This document shows positions 1 through 11,080 of a stretch of 64,000 nt of DNA, one piece after another; the stretch's first letter is position 1, and each line of letters opens with the position of its first letter. The stretch lies in assembly GCF_014636935.1 (NCBI RefSeq), contig NZ_BMES01000001.1:62001-126000 (forward strand). Reading direction: 5' to 3'. This DNA is from Alsobacter metallidurans. GTDB lineage: Bacteria; Pseudomonadota; Alphaproteobacteria; Rhizobiales; Beijerinckiaceae. The notes beneath the pieces are model-generated. The model did no database searches. It worked only from the letters and a program-made list of their open reading frames with translations, and was not told the origin of the DNA. Both the position numbers and the translations under genes were made by a program.

Positions 1-509
1 TAGTTCACGCCCCACACCCAGGCGTGCATCCCGCCCATGGAGTTGCCCAGGATGAGCCGCAGGTGCTTGATGCCGAGCCCCTCGGTGACGAGCCGCTGCT
101 GGGCCAGCACCATGTCGTCGTAGTTGTAGGATGGGAACTTCGCCCGGAGCCCATCGGAGGGCTTGGAGGATTTCCCCGCCCCGAGCGCGTCCGGGAGCAC
201 GATGAAATACTTCGTCGCGTCGAGCGGTTGGCCCGGGCCAAACAACTCATCTGCGAAAGCCGGCGTCAGCATGCTCAGCGCATTGCCGGCCGTGCCATGG
301 AGGATCAGCACCGGAGGGTTCGCGGGATCGCCGATAGTCGTGTAGTGCAGCTTCACCTCCGGCAGCGTCTCGCCCGTGTGGAACTTGAAATCCTTGGCGA
401 CGTAGTCGCCTTCCCGTGGGGCCGGGTAGTTGGCCGCCAAGGCTGCCTGCGCGATGGTCGATACGGCCAGCGCGGCCGCGGCCCCCAGCACGATGCTCCG
501 AAATCCCAT
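1..509 (-). CDS. secreted alpha/beta hydrolase, MetX-like fold (3' end outside window)
   Basis: The minus frame stays open from an ATG at 509 to the left edge, so the C-terminal part is missing. The product starts with a Sec-type signal peptide ending near AALAA, so it is probably periplasmic. The body has the oxyanion loop LHGTAG and the nucleophile elbow GNSMGG, typical of alpha/beta hydrolases. The segment around the elbow and PDALGAGKSSKPSDG resembles the homoserine acetyltransferase-like hydrolase group, but a signal peptide argues against a cytosolic methionine-pathway enzyme. The acid and histidine of the triad lie outside the window. Substrate unknown. It is divergent from the gene at 728 with a CRP-like palindrome between them. 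Confidence 0.8.
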   Translation of the reverse strand, partial: MGFRSIVLGAAAALAVSTIAQAALAANYPAPREGDYVAKDFKFHTGETLPEVKLHYTTIGDPANPPVLILHGTAGNALSMLTPAFADELFGPGQPLDATKYFIVLPDALGAGKSSKPSDGLRAKFPSYNYDDMVLAQQRLVTEGLGIKHLRLILGNSMGGMHAWVWGVN

Positions 510-655
510 GACGTCCTCCCTGCGGCTGGACGAGTCTCGGCTCGCCCTTGGCCAAGCCCGGAGCGTCCCCCACCCACGCGGCCGGCGCAAGCGCCTCGCA
601 TCGGCCGCGTATCAACTCGGCGTGAGCCGCAGTCGCGCCAGCGCCCGGCCAGAAG

Positions 656-671
656 TGTGAGCTACTTCACA
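656..671. promoter_or_regulatory. CRP/FNR-type palindrome TGTGA-N6-TCACA
   Basis: The intergenic region 510-727 contains TGTGA (656-660), six bases, and TCACA (667-671), a perfect match to the core recognition sequence of the CRP/FNR superfamily. It lies 57 bp upstream of the membrane-protein start at 728 and 147 bp upstream of the hydrolase start at 509, so it could serve either divergent gene. No clear -35/-10 pair was identified. Factor assignment is inference: CRP-like, FixK/FNR-like and other family members share related sites. The rest of 510-727 shows nothing recognisable. Confidence 0.45.
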
Positions 672-727
672 TTCGCTCACCCGGCCAAACGCCAAGACTG
701 TGGTCTCCTTCTTTGCGGAGGACCGCC

Positions 728-1426
728 ATGCGGCGCCTTGTTTTATGGATTTTGGTCATGTTTCTGACGAGCCTTGGAGACGCGTTCGCGTCCGCGACGG
801 CTGCCGACGCCGGCGGGGAGGCGAGCCGTTTCGCGCCGCTTGGCGTTGCCGTGATGGTGATGTTCATTGCGGGCGGCATGGGCTCGGTCTGCCGCAACGT
901 TCTGGAGCCGAGCTACTCGGCCGGAACGGTCGCGTCCGTGGTTCTGCCCGGGCTGGTGGCCGCCAGCTTCGTTCCGCTGCTGCTCAGCATCGGCAAGAGC
1001 ACCGTTCTGAGCGCCGTGCTGGCCCAGGGCGAGGGCTGGATGGAGAGCGCATTCCTGCTCTTTGCCTTCTGTCTCGTGGCCGGGATGTCGGCCCGCAGCT
1101 TCATCGAGGAGATGCGGGACCAGTCCCCGATCGCCGGGCTGGAGCTGGAGGGCATCGCCGAACTGCTGTTCAAGGGCGCGCGGGATGGGTGGCGGAGCAT
1201 GGTGAAGCGGCGTCACGAGGCGGGCGCAACCGCCATCCCCAAGCCGGCGATCCAGCCGGCCCGGGCCTGTCCTGCCAAAACGCCCATAGCCACGAAGCCT
1301 GGAGGCGAAATGGCCGCCTCCAGCCACTCCCTCGACGACCCGACGCTGCGCAGCCTGCTGGAGCGCTTGTCCGCCCAGCTTGTTGAGCCCGCCCCGGCCG
1401 CCGGCCAGGGACTGCTGCAGTCCTGA
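728..1426 (+). CDS. predicted multi-spanning membrane protein, YEATS-associated-helix-like
   Basis: A 232-aa frame starts at ATG 728 with GGAGG at 717-721; an in-frame TTG at 713 is less likely. An N-terminal hydrophobic segment ends near DAFA and may be a signal anchor. Three more hydrophobic helices follow: around residues 36-58 (GVAVMVMFIAGGMGS), 70-92 (VVLPGLVAASFVPLLLSI) and 105-122 (FLLFAFCLVAGMSARSF). The order 'VPLxLS...LLxFAFCLxAxxSxRxFI' resembles proteins named 'YEATS-associated helix-containing', which recur beside defence-like or signalling modules; this is recall of a pattern, not a search. The C-terminal third is polar and probably disordered. It converges on gyrB with an 18-bp gap. 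Function unknown. Confidence 0.65.
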   Translation: MRRLVLWILVMFLTSLGDAFASATAADAGGEASRFAPLGVAVMVMFIAGGMGSVCRNVLEPSYSAGTVASVVLPGLVAASFVPLLLSIGKSTVLSAVLAQGEGWMESAFLLFAFCLVAGMSARSFIEEMRDQSPIAGLELEGIAELLFKGARDGWRSMVKRRHEAGATAIPKPAIQPARACPAKTPIATKPGGEMAASSHSLDDPTLRSLLERLSAQLVEPAPAAGQGLLQS

Positions 1427-1444
1427 ACCGGAAGCCTTGGCCCG

Positions 1445-4021
<2,577 letters not shown>

Positions 4022-4047
4022 CTATATGGGCCTGCGTGGGGGCTTTT

Positions 4048-5235
4048 TCATGGCCTGAGCTGAAGGTTCTGCACCGCTCCGGGCGTCACCTCGAAGATCT
4101 CGCGGCCGGCGGGCAGGCCCGCAAAGGCGGCCGCGTCCGCGCCCGTCATCCAGACCTGCGCGCCGAGCCCCGCCAGCGTCTCGTAGAGCGCCACCCGACG
4201 GCGGGGATCGAGATGCGCGGCGATCTCGTCCAGCAGCACCAGCGGCACAATGCCCGTCATGGCGGCGACGAGGCGCGCATGCGCGATCACGAGCCCAATC
4301 AGCAGCGCCTTCTGCTCGCCCGTCGAGGCCGTGGCGGCGGCCACGTCCTTGGGGCCGTGGCGGACCACGAGGTCGGCCGCCTGCGGTCCCACCAGCGTTC
4401 GGCCGGCCGCCTTGTCGCGGGGGCGGCCTTCGCGCAGCCACTCCCGGTAGAGGTCCTCGACGTCGATCGCCGACAACCGGCCGAGTTCCACCTCGATCGG
4501 CCCTTCCAGGGCCACGTCCGCCCAGGGAAAGGGCGAGGTCTCGTCGCGCGTCGCGCCGATCAGGGCCGCGAGCCGCTCCACGGTTTCGCGCCGGGCCGCC
4601 GACACCGCCACGGCGGTCTCGGCCACTTCGCGTTCCACCGCGTCCAGCCAGGCGTGGTCCATGCGATCTTCAGCCAGGAGCCTGTTGCGCGACCGCAGCG
4701 CCCGGTCGAGCGCGTTCACACGCGCCCCATGCTCGCTGTCGACGGCCAGCACGAGCCTGTCCAGAAAACGCCGCCTGTCGCCAGCCGCGCCCGTGAACAG
4801 CCCATCCGAGGCGGGCGTCAGCCACACCACGCGCAAGCGTTCCGCAAAGGCGGCCGTGGACGACACGGGCGCGCGGTCGATCCGGCAGCGGCGCGCGAAG
4901 GCGCCCTCGTCCGTCCGCTCGATGCCGACGCCGAGCTGGGCCGGGCCGTTCTGGTCGTCCAGGTGGATCGACACCGCAAAGCCGGCCGTTGCGCCGCTGC
5001 GGACCATGTCGGGAAGATCCGCCCGCCGGAGCCCGCGCCCGGGCGTGAACAGCGACAGGGCTTCCAGCAGGTTGGTCTTGCCTGCGCCGTTCTCGCCCGT
5101 CAGCGCGACGAGCTGCGCCCCGACATCGAGGTCGAGCGCCGGATAGGAGCGGAAATCAGACAACACCAGCCGGGTCACACGGGGACCGGCCAAGGGCGCG
5201 ACAGAACCGGCGTCGGGAGACGTCGTTCCGCTCAC
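4048..5235 (-). CDS. recF: DNA replication/repair protein RecF
   Basis: RecF is the SMC-like ATPase that helps load RecA at gaps and stalled forks. The 395-aa product has the N-terminal LVLSDFRSYPAL strand, Walker A GENGAGKT near residues 47-54, the ABC-type signature region STGEQKALLIGL and Walker B VLLDEIAAHLD, all in the expected order. Translation probably starts at GTG 5235, whose bases overlap the dnaN stop (GTGA), implying translational coupling. No good in-frame ATG exists near the N-terminus. Position between dnaN and gyrB is the standard bacterial arrangement. Confidence 0.97.
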   Translation of the reverse strand: MSGTTSPDAGSVAPLAGPRVTRLVLSDFRSYPALDLDVGAQLVALTGENGAGKTNLLEALSLFTPGRGLRRADLPDMVRSGATAGFAVSIHLDDQNGPAQLGVGIERTDEGAFARRCRIDRAPVSSTAAFAERLRVVWLTPASDGLFTGAAGDRRRFLDRLVLAVDSEHGARVNALDRALRSRNRLLAEDRMDHAWLDAVEREVAETAVAVSAARRETVERLAALIGATRDETSPFPWADVALEGPIEVELGRLSAIDVEDLYREWLREGRPRDKAAGRTLVGPQAADLVVRHGPKDVAAATASTGEQKALLIGLVIAHARLVAAMTGIVPLVLLDEIAAHLDPRRRVALYETLAGLGAQVWMTGADAAAFAGLPAGREIFEVTPGAVQNLQLRP

Positions 5236-6350
5236 ACGCGCATCGGCATCAGGACGTAGAGCGCCGCCGCGCCCTCGCGATCCTGCACCAGGGTGGGCGA
5301 ACCCGGGTCGGCGAGCTTGAACAAGGCGGTGTCGCCCTCCAGCTGCGCCGTGATGTCGAGCAGGTATTTGGCGTTGAAGCCGATGTCGAGCGGGGTCGAG
5401 TCGTAGTCGACCTCGATCTCCTCCACGGCCGAACCGGAGTCCGGATTGGTGACCGACAGCGTCAACCGCCGATCCGCGATGGCGAGCTTCACGGCCCGGC
5501 CGCGCTCGGACGAAATCGTCGAGACGCGATCCACCGCGGCTGCGAACTCAGCCTTGTCGACGATCAGGTCCTTGTCGTTGCCGGCCGGGATCACGCGCTG
5601 GTAGTCCGGGAACGTGCCGTCGATGAGCTTCGATGTCAGCACCACCGGCCCCATGGTGAGGCGGATCTTGGTCGGCGACAGCTCGATCTCGACCCCGTCG
5701 CCGGCCTCGTCCACCAGCTTGATGATCTCGGCGACGGCCTTGCGAGGCACGATCACGCCCGGCATTCCGGCCGCGCCCTCCGGTGCTCCGGTCTCGACGC
5801 GCGCGAGCCGATGCCCGTCCGTCGCAACGGCGCGAAGCACCTGCTTGCCGGCGGATTCCAGAGTGTGCAGGTAAATTCCGTTGAGGTAATAGCGCGTCTC
5901 CTCGGTCGAGATCGCGAACTGCGTCTTCTCGATCAGGCGCTTGAGCTCCGCAGCCGGCACCTTGAAACGATAGGCCATTTCGCCGGCCGCGAGATCAGGG
6001 AAATCCGTCTCGGGCAGCGCCTGCAGGTTGAAGCGCGACCGGCCGGAGCGGATCGTCACCTGGCCGGTGTCGCCGGTGGTCTCGAGCGAGACCTGCGCGC
6101 CGTCGGGCAGCTTGCGAACGATGTCGAAGAGCACATAGGCGGGAGCCGTGATCGCGCCCGGCTGGCCGACGTCGGCCGCGAGCGTTTCGGTGACCTCGAG
6201 GTCGAGATCGGTCGCCTTCAGGCTGAGTTCGCCGGCGTCGGCCCTGATCAGAACATTGGACAGGATCGGAATCGTGGTGCGCCGCTCCACCACCCGGTGG
6301 ACGTGGCCGAGCGATCTGAAGAGGGCCGCCCGTTCGACTGTGACCTTCAT
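5232..6350 (-). CDS. dnaN: DNA polymerase III beta subunit (sliding clamp)
   Basis: This gene encodes the ring-shaped processivity clamp. The product is 372 aa when started at ATG 6350 (MKVTVERAALFRSLGH), the usual family length and N-terminus. Conserved segments include RRTTIPILSNVLI, the domain-2 region FSISTEETRYYLNG-like (AISTEETRYYLNG), DGHRLA, and the C-terminal LMPMRV that forms part of the partner-binding pocket. An AAGG lies upstream. It follows dnaA by 158 bp and overlaps recF by 4 bp. Confidence 0.98.
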   Translation of the reverse strand: MKVTVERAALFRSLGHVHRVVERRTTIPILSNVLIRADAGELSLKATDLDLEVTETLAADVGQPGAITAPAYVLFDIVRKLPDGAQVSLETTGDTGQVTIRSGRSRFNLQALPETDFPDLAAGEMAYRFKVPAAELKRLIEKTQFAISTEETRYYLNGIYLHTLESAGKQVLRAVATDGHRLARVETGAPEGAAGMPGVIVPRKAVAEIIKLVDEAGDGVEIELSPTKIRLTMGPVVLTSKLIDGTFPDYQRVIPAGNDKDLIVDKAEFAAAVDRVSTISSERGRAVKLAIADRRLTLSVTNPDSGSAVEEIEVDYDSTPLDIGFNAKYLLDITAQLEGDTALFKLADPGSPTLVQDREGAAALYVLMPMRV

Positions 6351-6508
6351 GGTCCGACCTTGCGCTTGCTCATAAAGGAATGGAACCGGCATTAACCCGG
6401 CCAAGGGGCGAGCACAATGGCGCGGCCGATCCGCCCTTGCAAGGGCGCGGGCGGGGCCGCAGCCGGCTGTCCCCGCTCAAAACGCCGCATTGGGCTGCGG
6501 CCGCAATC
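6351..6508. other. dnaA-dnaN intergenic spacer with a 16-bp palindrome
   Basis: The spacer separates dnaA (upstream on the minus strand) from dnaN. It contains CGCCCTTGCAAGGGCG at 6432-6447, a perfect 16-bp palindrome, and other GC-rich dyads. No T-tract follows, so it does not look like an intrinsic terminator. It could be a protein site or a stem in the dnaA-dnaN transcript. No gene seen. Confidence 0.35.
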
Positions 6509-8011
6509 CTACTCCTGCAGCATGCGCTTCAGAAGCTCGACATCGTCCCTCAGGCTCGGGTCGGCCTGCACGCAACCCTCGATCTTTCGCACGGCGTGCA
6601 GCACCGTGGTGTGGTCGCGTCCGCCGAACCGCCGGCCGATTTCCGGCAAAGACCGGAGCGTCAGCTGCTTGGACAGGTACATGGCGATCTGGCGCGGCTT
6701 CACGACGCCGGCGGAGCGACGCGACGACAGGATGTCGGCCCGGCTGACATTGTAGTGGGTGGCGACGAGCTTCTGGATATCCTCGATGCGGACCTTCTTG
6801 GGCTCGCGCGACCGAACGAGGTCGCGGATGGCGGTCTCGGCCGACTCCACGGTCGCCGAGGACCCGGACAGGGTCGTGTGCGCGAGCAGCCGGTTCACTG
6901 CGCCGTCGAGGTCGCGGCCGTTGGTGGTGATCATCCGGGCCACGTAGCCGACCACCGCGGGGCTCACCTCGAAGCTTTGATGATGCACGCGCGCCGCCGC
7001 GATGCGGGTCTCCAGGATCTTGATGCGCAGCTGTTCGTCCAGCGATCCCATCTCGACCACGAGGCCGCCCGCAAGGCGGGAGCGCACGCGCTCGTCAAGG
7101 CTTTCCAGTTCGCCCGGCGCGCGGTCGGCCGCAATCACGACCTGCCGGCCGGCGTCGATCAGCGCGTTGATGGTGTGGCAGAACTCCTGCTGGATCGACT
7201 TGCCCTGCAGGAACTGCACGTCGTCGATCACCAGGAGGTCGATGCCGCGCAGGCGCTCCTTGAAGGCGATCGCCGTCTGCGCCTTCAGGGCGGCCACGAA
7301 GCCGTACATGAAGCGGTCGGCGGTGAGATAGATCACGCGCTTGCCGGACGCGATCACCTCATGGGCGACGGCCTGTAGCAGGTGGGTCTTGCCGAGGCCC
7401 ACCGCCGAATGAACGTAAAGGGGATTGTAGAGCGGCGGCGCGCCGGCCTCGATGCGGGCGACCCGCTCGCCGGCCGCATGCGCCAGCGCGTTGGAGCGCC
7501 CGACCAGGAAGCTCGAAAACGTGAGGCGTCGATCGAGCGGCGACCCCTGCAGGCCGTCGGCGTCCGCCAGCGCCGGCTGGATCCGCTCCGGAGACGGCGC
7601 GGAAGCGCCGACCTTGGATTCGGAAGACCGCATGCCGGGCTGCGGCCGCGGGCCGCCCGCGCCGCTTTCAACGGCCGCGACGCGGATCGCCGGGCGCTGC
7701 GCGCTGCGAACAAACAGGTTGATCTCCGCAACGCCCTCGCATTCCGCCGAAACCAGCGTGCGAACGCGGTCGAGGTAATGCGCCTGGATCCAGCTCTTCA
7801 GAAAGCGCGTCGGCACCGAGAGCTGCGCCACGCCGTCGATCACCTCCACGAGGTCGAGCCGGCCGAACCAGCTCGAAAACACGTCATCTCCCAGCTCGGC
7901 GCGCAGCCGGCGGCGCACCCGATCCCAAGCTTCGTCGCGGTCCACCCTGAGAGCCTCCCCACTGCTGTGCATCGATTCCAGGGCCGCTTCGCGTTCAGCT
8001 GATTGAAACAT
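6509..8011 (-). CDS. dnaA: chromosomal replication initiator protein DnaA
   Basis: DnaA binds and melts oriC and is a global cell-cycle regulator. From ATG 8011 the product has 500 aa. The N-terminal interaction domain runs to about residue 95, followed by a variable proline-rich linker. The AAA+ domain has Walker A SAVGLGKT near 202-209 and Walker B LLVIDD near 259-264. The C-terminal helix-turn-helix bears the DnaA signature [14 protein letters not shown] near 464-477. The frame is open farther upstream but without family similarity. First gene of the dnaA-dnaN-recF-gyrB block; a ~0.9 kb regulatory gap separates it from rpsT. Confidence 0.98.
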   Translation of the reverse strand: MFQSAEREAALESMHSSGEALRVDRDEAWDRVRRRLRAELGDDVFSSWFGRLDLVEVIDGVAQLSVPTRFLKSWIQAHYLDRVRTLVSAECEGVAEINLFVRSAQRPAIRVAAVESGAGGPRPQPGMRSSESKVGASAPSPERIQPALADADGLQGSPLDRRLTFSSFLVGRSNALAHAAGERVARIEAGAPPLYNPLYVHSAVGLGKTHLLQAVAHEVIASGKRVIYLTADRFMYGFVAALKAQTAIAFKERLRGIDLLVIDDVQFLQGKSIQQEFCHTINALIDAGRQVVIAADRAPGELESLDERVRSRLAGGLVVEMGSLDEQLRIKILETRIAAARVHHQSFEVSPAVVGYVARMITTNGRDLDGAVNRLLAHTTLSGSSATVESAETAIRDLVRSREPKKVRIEDIQKLVATHYNVSRADILSSRRSAGVVKPRQIAMYLSKQLTLRSLPEIGRRFGGRDHTTVLHAVRKIEGCVQADPSLRDDVELLKRMLQE

Positions 8012-8886
8012 CGTGTTCTCGCAAAAGGCGCCGCATGCTCGCGCGCTGGTCGCGGCGAGTTGTGGCCGTGTCTGTGATTGTCGGTCGCTGGATATGGGCC
8101 TCTCGGGCCCGGGGTCAGCTGAGCGGAAAAGTTCCGCCCGCCGCACGCCTGAACGGCGTTCCCACCCTCTCGATCGCAGGCTCCCCAGCCACGCGCTCTG
8201 TTTCAGCCATCCTTGCCCCCTCGGTCCGGCTAAGTATATTTCCAGACGTCATTGCTTGCCCGCTGCATCTTGAAAGGAATTCTGTCGATCACAATTGGTT
8301 CGACGACTCCTGAGTTTTCTTATCGGTACCCCTGATCGCAAAACATGCGACTTCTATTGACACACGACTTAGGCAACGAGAATCCGTCGGCCTGAAGTCA
8401 GGCTTGTGGACCGTCGGTACCTACTGAGGGATGGGCCAGGACGTCGTCCCGGCGTGAAAGGACCTTACACAGGGGCCCCCGGGGGTGCAACACGGCCGCG
8501 GGTGAGTCCGCCCCCGGCGGGGATGACTCAGGCAAGCGCTCCCGAGGGGTTCGGATCGGTCGTGCACAGCAAATTGTTGAGTCAGTTCACGATTCCTTAA
8601 GCCCCCCGACGCCCCCCGCGATCCACCCCGGCGCGCGAGATTCTTTTAAGCCGTTATGACCATTCTGCGACGGTGCGCGCGATTCAGGCTCTGCGCTGAC
8701 CTTTGGGCTTTAAGCATCTGCAATAACTTGCCTTTTTCTGCGCAGCAAAGAACCCCAAAACAGCTTGGGCGCGGCCTTTATGCTGGCATGCCTGTCAAGT
8801 CCAAATCGTCGCCGAGTTGTCGTTTTGCGGCACGCGCGCAAGCGTTGCGGCGCCGCAGACACGGCCTCTGTGAACCTCCAGAACGC
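8012..8886. promoter_or_regulatory. rpsT-dnaA intergenic region with GANTC cluster (dnaA control region, possible oriC)
   Basis: This 875-bp stretch has no convincing gene and several AT-rich patches unlike the surrounding DNA. GANTC motifs occur at 8305, 8380, 8504, 8525, 8579, 8591, 8639 and 8681, eight in 381 bp, where about one would be expected at roughly 68% GC. TCGGTACC occurs twice (8323 and 8412), and GATTC followed by TTAAGCC recurs near 8591 and 8639. I found no exact TTATCCACA DnaA box by eye, so an origin here is only possible. The dnaA promoter itself could not be placed with confidence. Confidence 0.55.
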
Positions 8887-8913
8887 AAAAAGCCCGGCCA
8901 GGAGGCCGGGCTT
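8887..8913 (-). terminator. intrinsic terminator of rpsT
   Basis: AAGCCCGGCC (8890-8899) pairs perfectly with GGCCGGGCTT (8904-8913) around a 4-nt loop. On the minus strand the stem is followed by a run of U. It begins 24 bp downstream of the rpsT stop, so rpsT transcription should end here rather than run into dnaA. Confidence 0.85.
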
Positions 8914-8936
8914 CGCAACAGTCAAAAAAGGGCGGA

Positions 8937-9203
8937 TCAGGCGGTCAGCGACGCGATCGCGTGGGCCAGGCGCGACACCTTCCGGGAGGCGGTGTTGCGG
9001 TGAACGATGCCTTTCTGGGCAGCGCGCACCAGAACCGGCTCGGCGGCCTTGAAGGCTTCGGTCGCGGCAGTCTTGTCGCCGGCCTTGATGGCTTCCTCGA
9101 CCTTCTTGACGAAGGTGCGCATGCGCGACCGGCGGCTACGGTTCACGGCCGTGCGGCGTTCGATCTTGCGGGCGGCCTTCTTTGCCGAGGGTGTATTGGC
9201 CAT
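8937..9203 (-). CDS. rpsT: 30S ribosomal protein S20
   Basis: An 88-aa basic protein starting [13 protein letters not shown] and containing [19 protein letters not shown] and [13 protein letters not shown], the conserved S20 pattern; S20 binds 16S rRNA during early 30S assembly. Length is normal. It lies upstream of dnaA in the same orientation, as in many alphaproteobacteria, but has its own promoter (9319-9347) and terminator (8887-8913). Confidence 0.98.
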   Translation of the reverse strand: MANTPSAKKAARKIERRTAVNRSRRSRMRTFVKKVEEAIKAGDKTAATEAFKAAEPVLVRAAQKGIVHRNTASRKVSRLAHAIASLTA

Positions 9204-9318
9204 CAGTTCGTCCTCATTGCGCGCCGACCGATCAGTGTCGGGTCGCAGGCCGCGCCGTGTTCCTGGGAAAATTGGCGGGAGCCCGTCGAACGCGCCGGCC
9301 GGCTCTCATGTGTGCGGG

Positions 9319-9347
9319 CTTCTACACGCTGCCCGGCGGATCGTCAA
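9319..9347 (-). promoter_or_regulatory. sigma-70 promoter of rpsT
   Basis: On the minus strand TTGACG (9347-9342) is followed after 17 bp by TAGAAG (9324-9319). This is a good housekeeping-type match, with the start point expected near 9312, about 108 nt before the rpsT ATG at 9203. The remainder of 9204-9365 contains no gene. Confidence 0.6.
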
Positions 9348-9365
9348 CGCTCTTTGCCCGCTTGC

Positions 9366-10163
9366 TCAGCCGCCAGCCAGGATGCGCGACAGCGCCTGCC
9401 GCAATGGATTGGCCGGATCGGCCATGAGCCGCGCCGCGACGGCCAGGCAGACGATGATCAAAAGCGGCCGGATCAGCCGCGCGCCATGCCGAAGGGCGAG
9501 ACGCGCGCCGATCTGCGCGCCCGCGAACGACCCCGCCGCCATCACGAGGCCCACGGGCCAGACCACGAGGCCTGACCAGATGAACAGCGCCAGCGAGGCG
9601 CCGTTGCTGGACACGTTCAGCAACTTGGTGTTGCCGGTCGCGCGCACGAGACCGAGGCCGAGCAGCGTCACCATGCCGACCATATAGAAGGAGCCGGCGC
9701 CGGGCCCGAAGAAGCCGTCGTAGAAGCCGACCAGCGGCGCGATCGTGACGCCGAAGACCCAGGGCGGAATGCGACGCCGCGCGTCCTCGTCCCGCATCTT
9801 GGGCGACAGGCCGAAGTAAAGCGCGATGACGACGAGGAGGATCGGGATCACGCCCGCCAGCACGTTGCCGGCGAGATGGCGCACCGCGAAGGCGCCCGCC
9901 AGCGCGCCCAGCGCGGCGGTGGCGGCCATCGGCAGGCTCTCGCGCCAGGCGATCTTCCCGGCCCGCGCGAAGGACCAGGTCGCCGAGGCGGTGCCGAAGA
10001 CGCCCTGCAGCTTGTTGGTCGCGACCGCGCTCACCGGGTCGAAGCCGGCCAGCAGCAGCGCCGGCACCGTCATGAGCCCGCCGCCACCCGCGATGGAATC
10101 GAAGAACCCGGCCAGCAGGGCGACGAGCCCGAGCAGGCCGAGCGTAATGAGATCGAGCTCCAT
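9366..10163 (-). CDS. TSUP family (TauE/SafE) permease
   Basis: A 265-aa integral membrane protein with about eight hydrophobic helices and the duplicated TauE/SafE architecture. The first repeat carries AGFFDSIAGGGGLMTVPALLL and TNKLQGVFGT, and the second VGFYDGFFGPGAGSF and GNTKLLN. Members move sulfite, sulfoacetate or other organic anions across the inner membrane, but the substrate cannot be read from sequence. Its neighbours (rpsT, an enoyl-CoA hydratase) give no hint. ATG at 10163. Confidence 0.9.
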   Translation of the reverse strand: MELDLITLGLLGLVALLAGFFDSIAGGGGLMTVPALLLAGFDPVSAVATNKLQGVFGTASATWSFARAGKIAWRESLPMAATAALGALAGAFAVRHLAGNVLAGVIPILLVVIALYFGLSPKMRDEDARRRIPPWVFGVTIAPLVGFYDGFFGPGAGSFYMVGMVTLLGLGLVRATGNTKLLNVSSNGASLALFIWSGLVVWPVGLVMAAGSFAGAQIGARLALRHGARLIRPLLIIVCLAVAARLMADPANPLRQALSRILAGG

Positions 10164-10192
10164 GCGGGGGAGGCCTTTCGGGCGCGCGCGCC

Positions 10193-10981
10193 TCAGCTGT
10201 TGGTGAAGCCAGGCTTACGCTTGTCCACGAAGGCGCTCATGCCCTCTTTCTGATCTTGCGTGGCGAACATGGCGTGGAACACGCGCCGCTCGAAGCGGAT
10301 CCCTTCGGCCAGCGTGGTCTCGTAGGACCGGTTGACGCTCTCCTTGGTCATCATCGCGATGGGCAGCGACATGCCGGCGATCTGCGCCGCGACCTTGAGC
10401 GCCTCGTCCACGAGCTCGGCCGCCGGCACGACGCGCGAGACCAGCCCGGCTCGCTCGGCCTCTGCGGCGTCCATCATGCGGCCGGTGAGGCACATCTCCA
10501 TAGCCTTCGCCTTGCCGACGAAGCGCGTCAGCCGCTGCGTGCCGCCGGCGCCTGGCATCACGCCCAGCTTGATCTCTGGCTGGCCGAACTTCGCCGTGTC
10601 GGCCGCCAGAATGAAGTCACACATCATCGCGAGCTCGCAGCCGCCGCCGAGCGCAAAGCCCGCCACCGCGGCGATGATCGGCTTGCGCTTCTGGCTGATG
10701 CGGTCCCACGCGGTGATGAAGTCGTCCAGGTAGGTCCCCGGATAGGTTTTGCTCTGCATCTCCTTAATGTCCGCGCCGGCCGCGAAAGCCTTCTCGGACC
10801 CGGTGATCACCACGCAGCCAATGGCGGGGTGGCGCTCGAAGCCGTCCAGCGCGGCGTCGAGTTCGGCGATGATCTGCGCGTTCAGAGCGTTCAGCGCTTG
10901 CGGCCGGTTCAGCCGCACGAGGCCGACGCGGCCATGGGTCTCGACCAGAATGGTCTCGTAGGTCTTGGCGGTTTCGGACAT
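10193..10981 (-). CDS. enoyl-CoA hydratase
   Basis: A 262-aa crotonase-fold protein that hydrates trans-2-enoyl-CoA to 3-hydroxyacyl-CoA. It shows the oxyanion-hole segments [10 protein letters not shown] and [18 protein letters not shown] and the catalytic region [20 protein letters not shown], with both acidic residues of short-chain hydratases (E in PEIKLG, E in GGCELAM). The ATG at 10981 has GGAGGAG just upstream; an open extension upstream lacks similarity. It reads like the fadB1/PaaF-type hydratases of alphaproteobacteria. It lies 99 bp after mutM in the same orientation. Confidence 0.93.
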   Translation of the reverse strand: MSETAKTYETILVETHGRVGLVRLNRPQALNALNAQIIAELDAALDGFERHPAIGCVVITGSEKAFAAGADIKEMQSKTYPGTYLDDFITAWDRISQKRKPIIAAVAGFALGGGCELAMMCDFILAADTAKFGQPEIKLGVMPGAGGTQRLTRFVGKAKAMEMCLTGRMMDAAEAERAGLVSRVVPAAELVDEALKVAAQIAGMSLPIAMMTKESVNRSYETTLAEGIRFERRVFHAMFATQDQKEGMSAFVDKRKPGFTNS

Positions 10982-11080
10982 CGGCTCCTCCCAACGGGCG
11001 TTTGATTCAAGCGCTATCCCGGCGTGGCGTCCGCCGCAACACACAGCCGCGCAAGTCGGCCTGCGCGCCGCCGCACCGGC

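Noticed and set aside
6432-6447. CGCCCTTGCAAGGGCG as a dnaA terminator
   Set aside because: Palindromic without a loop or U-run; more consistent with a DNA dyad than a terminator, and dnaN would be cut off from dnaA.
8357-8384. TTGACA in the rpsT-dnaA gap as a plus-strand promoter
   Set aside because: The hexamer is perfect, but the sequence 17 bp downstream (GAATCC) is a poor -10 and no plus-strand gene follows.
8404-8412. TGTGGACCG as a DnaA box
   Set aside because: Only the TGTGGA part matches the reverse of TTATCCACA; a partial match is not enough.
8787-8797. minus-strand TTGACA as the dnaA promoter
   Set aside because: No -10 element at suitable spacing (TAAAGG falls only 12 bp away), and it is ~780 bp from dnaA.
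8656-9003. 115-codon plus-strand frame over the rpsT terminator
   Set aside because: No ribosome site or similarity, and it runs through the terminator hairpin and antisense rpsT.
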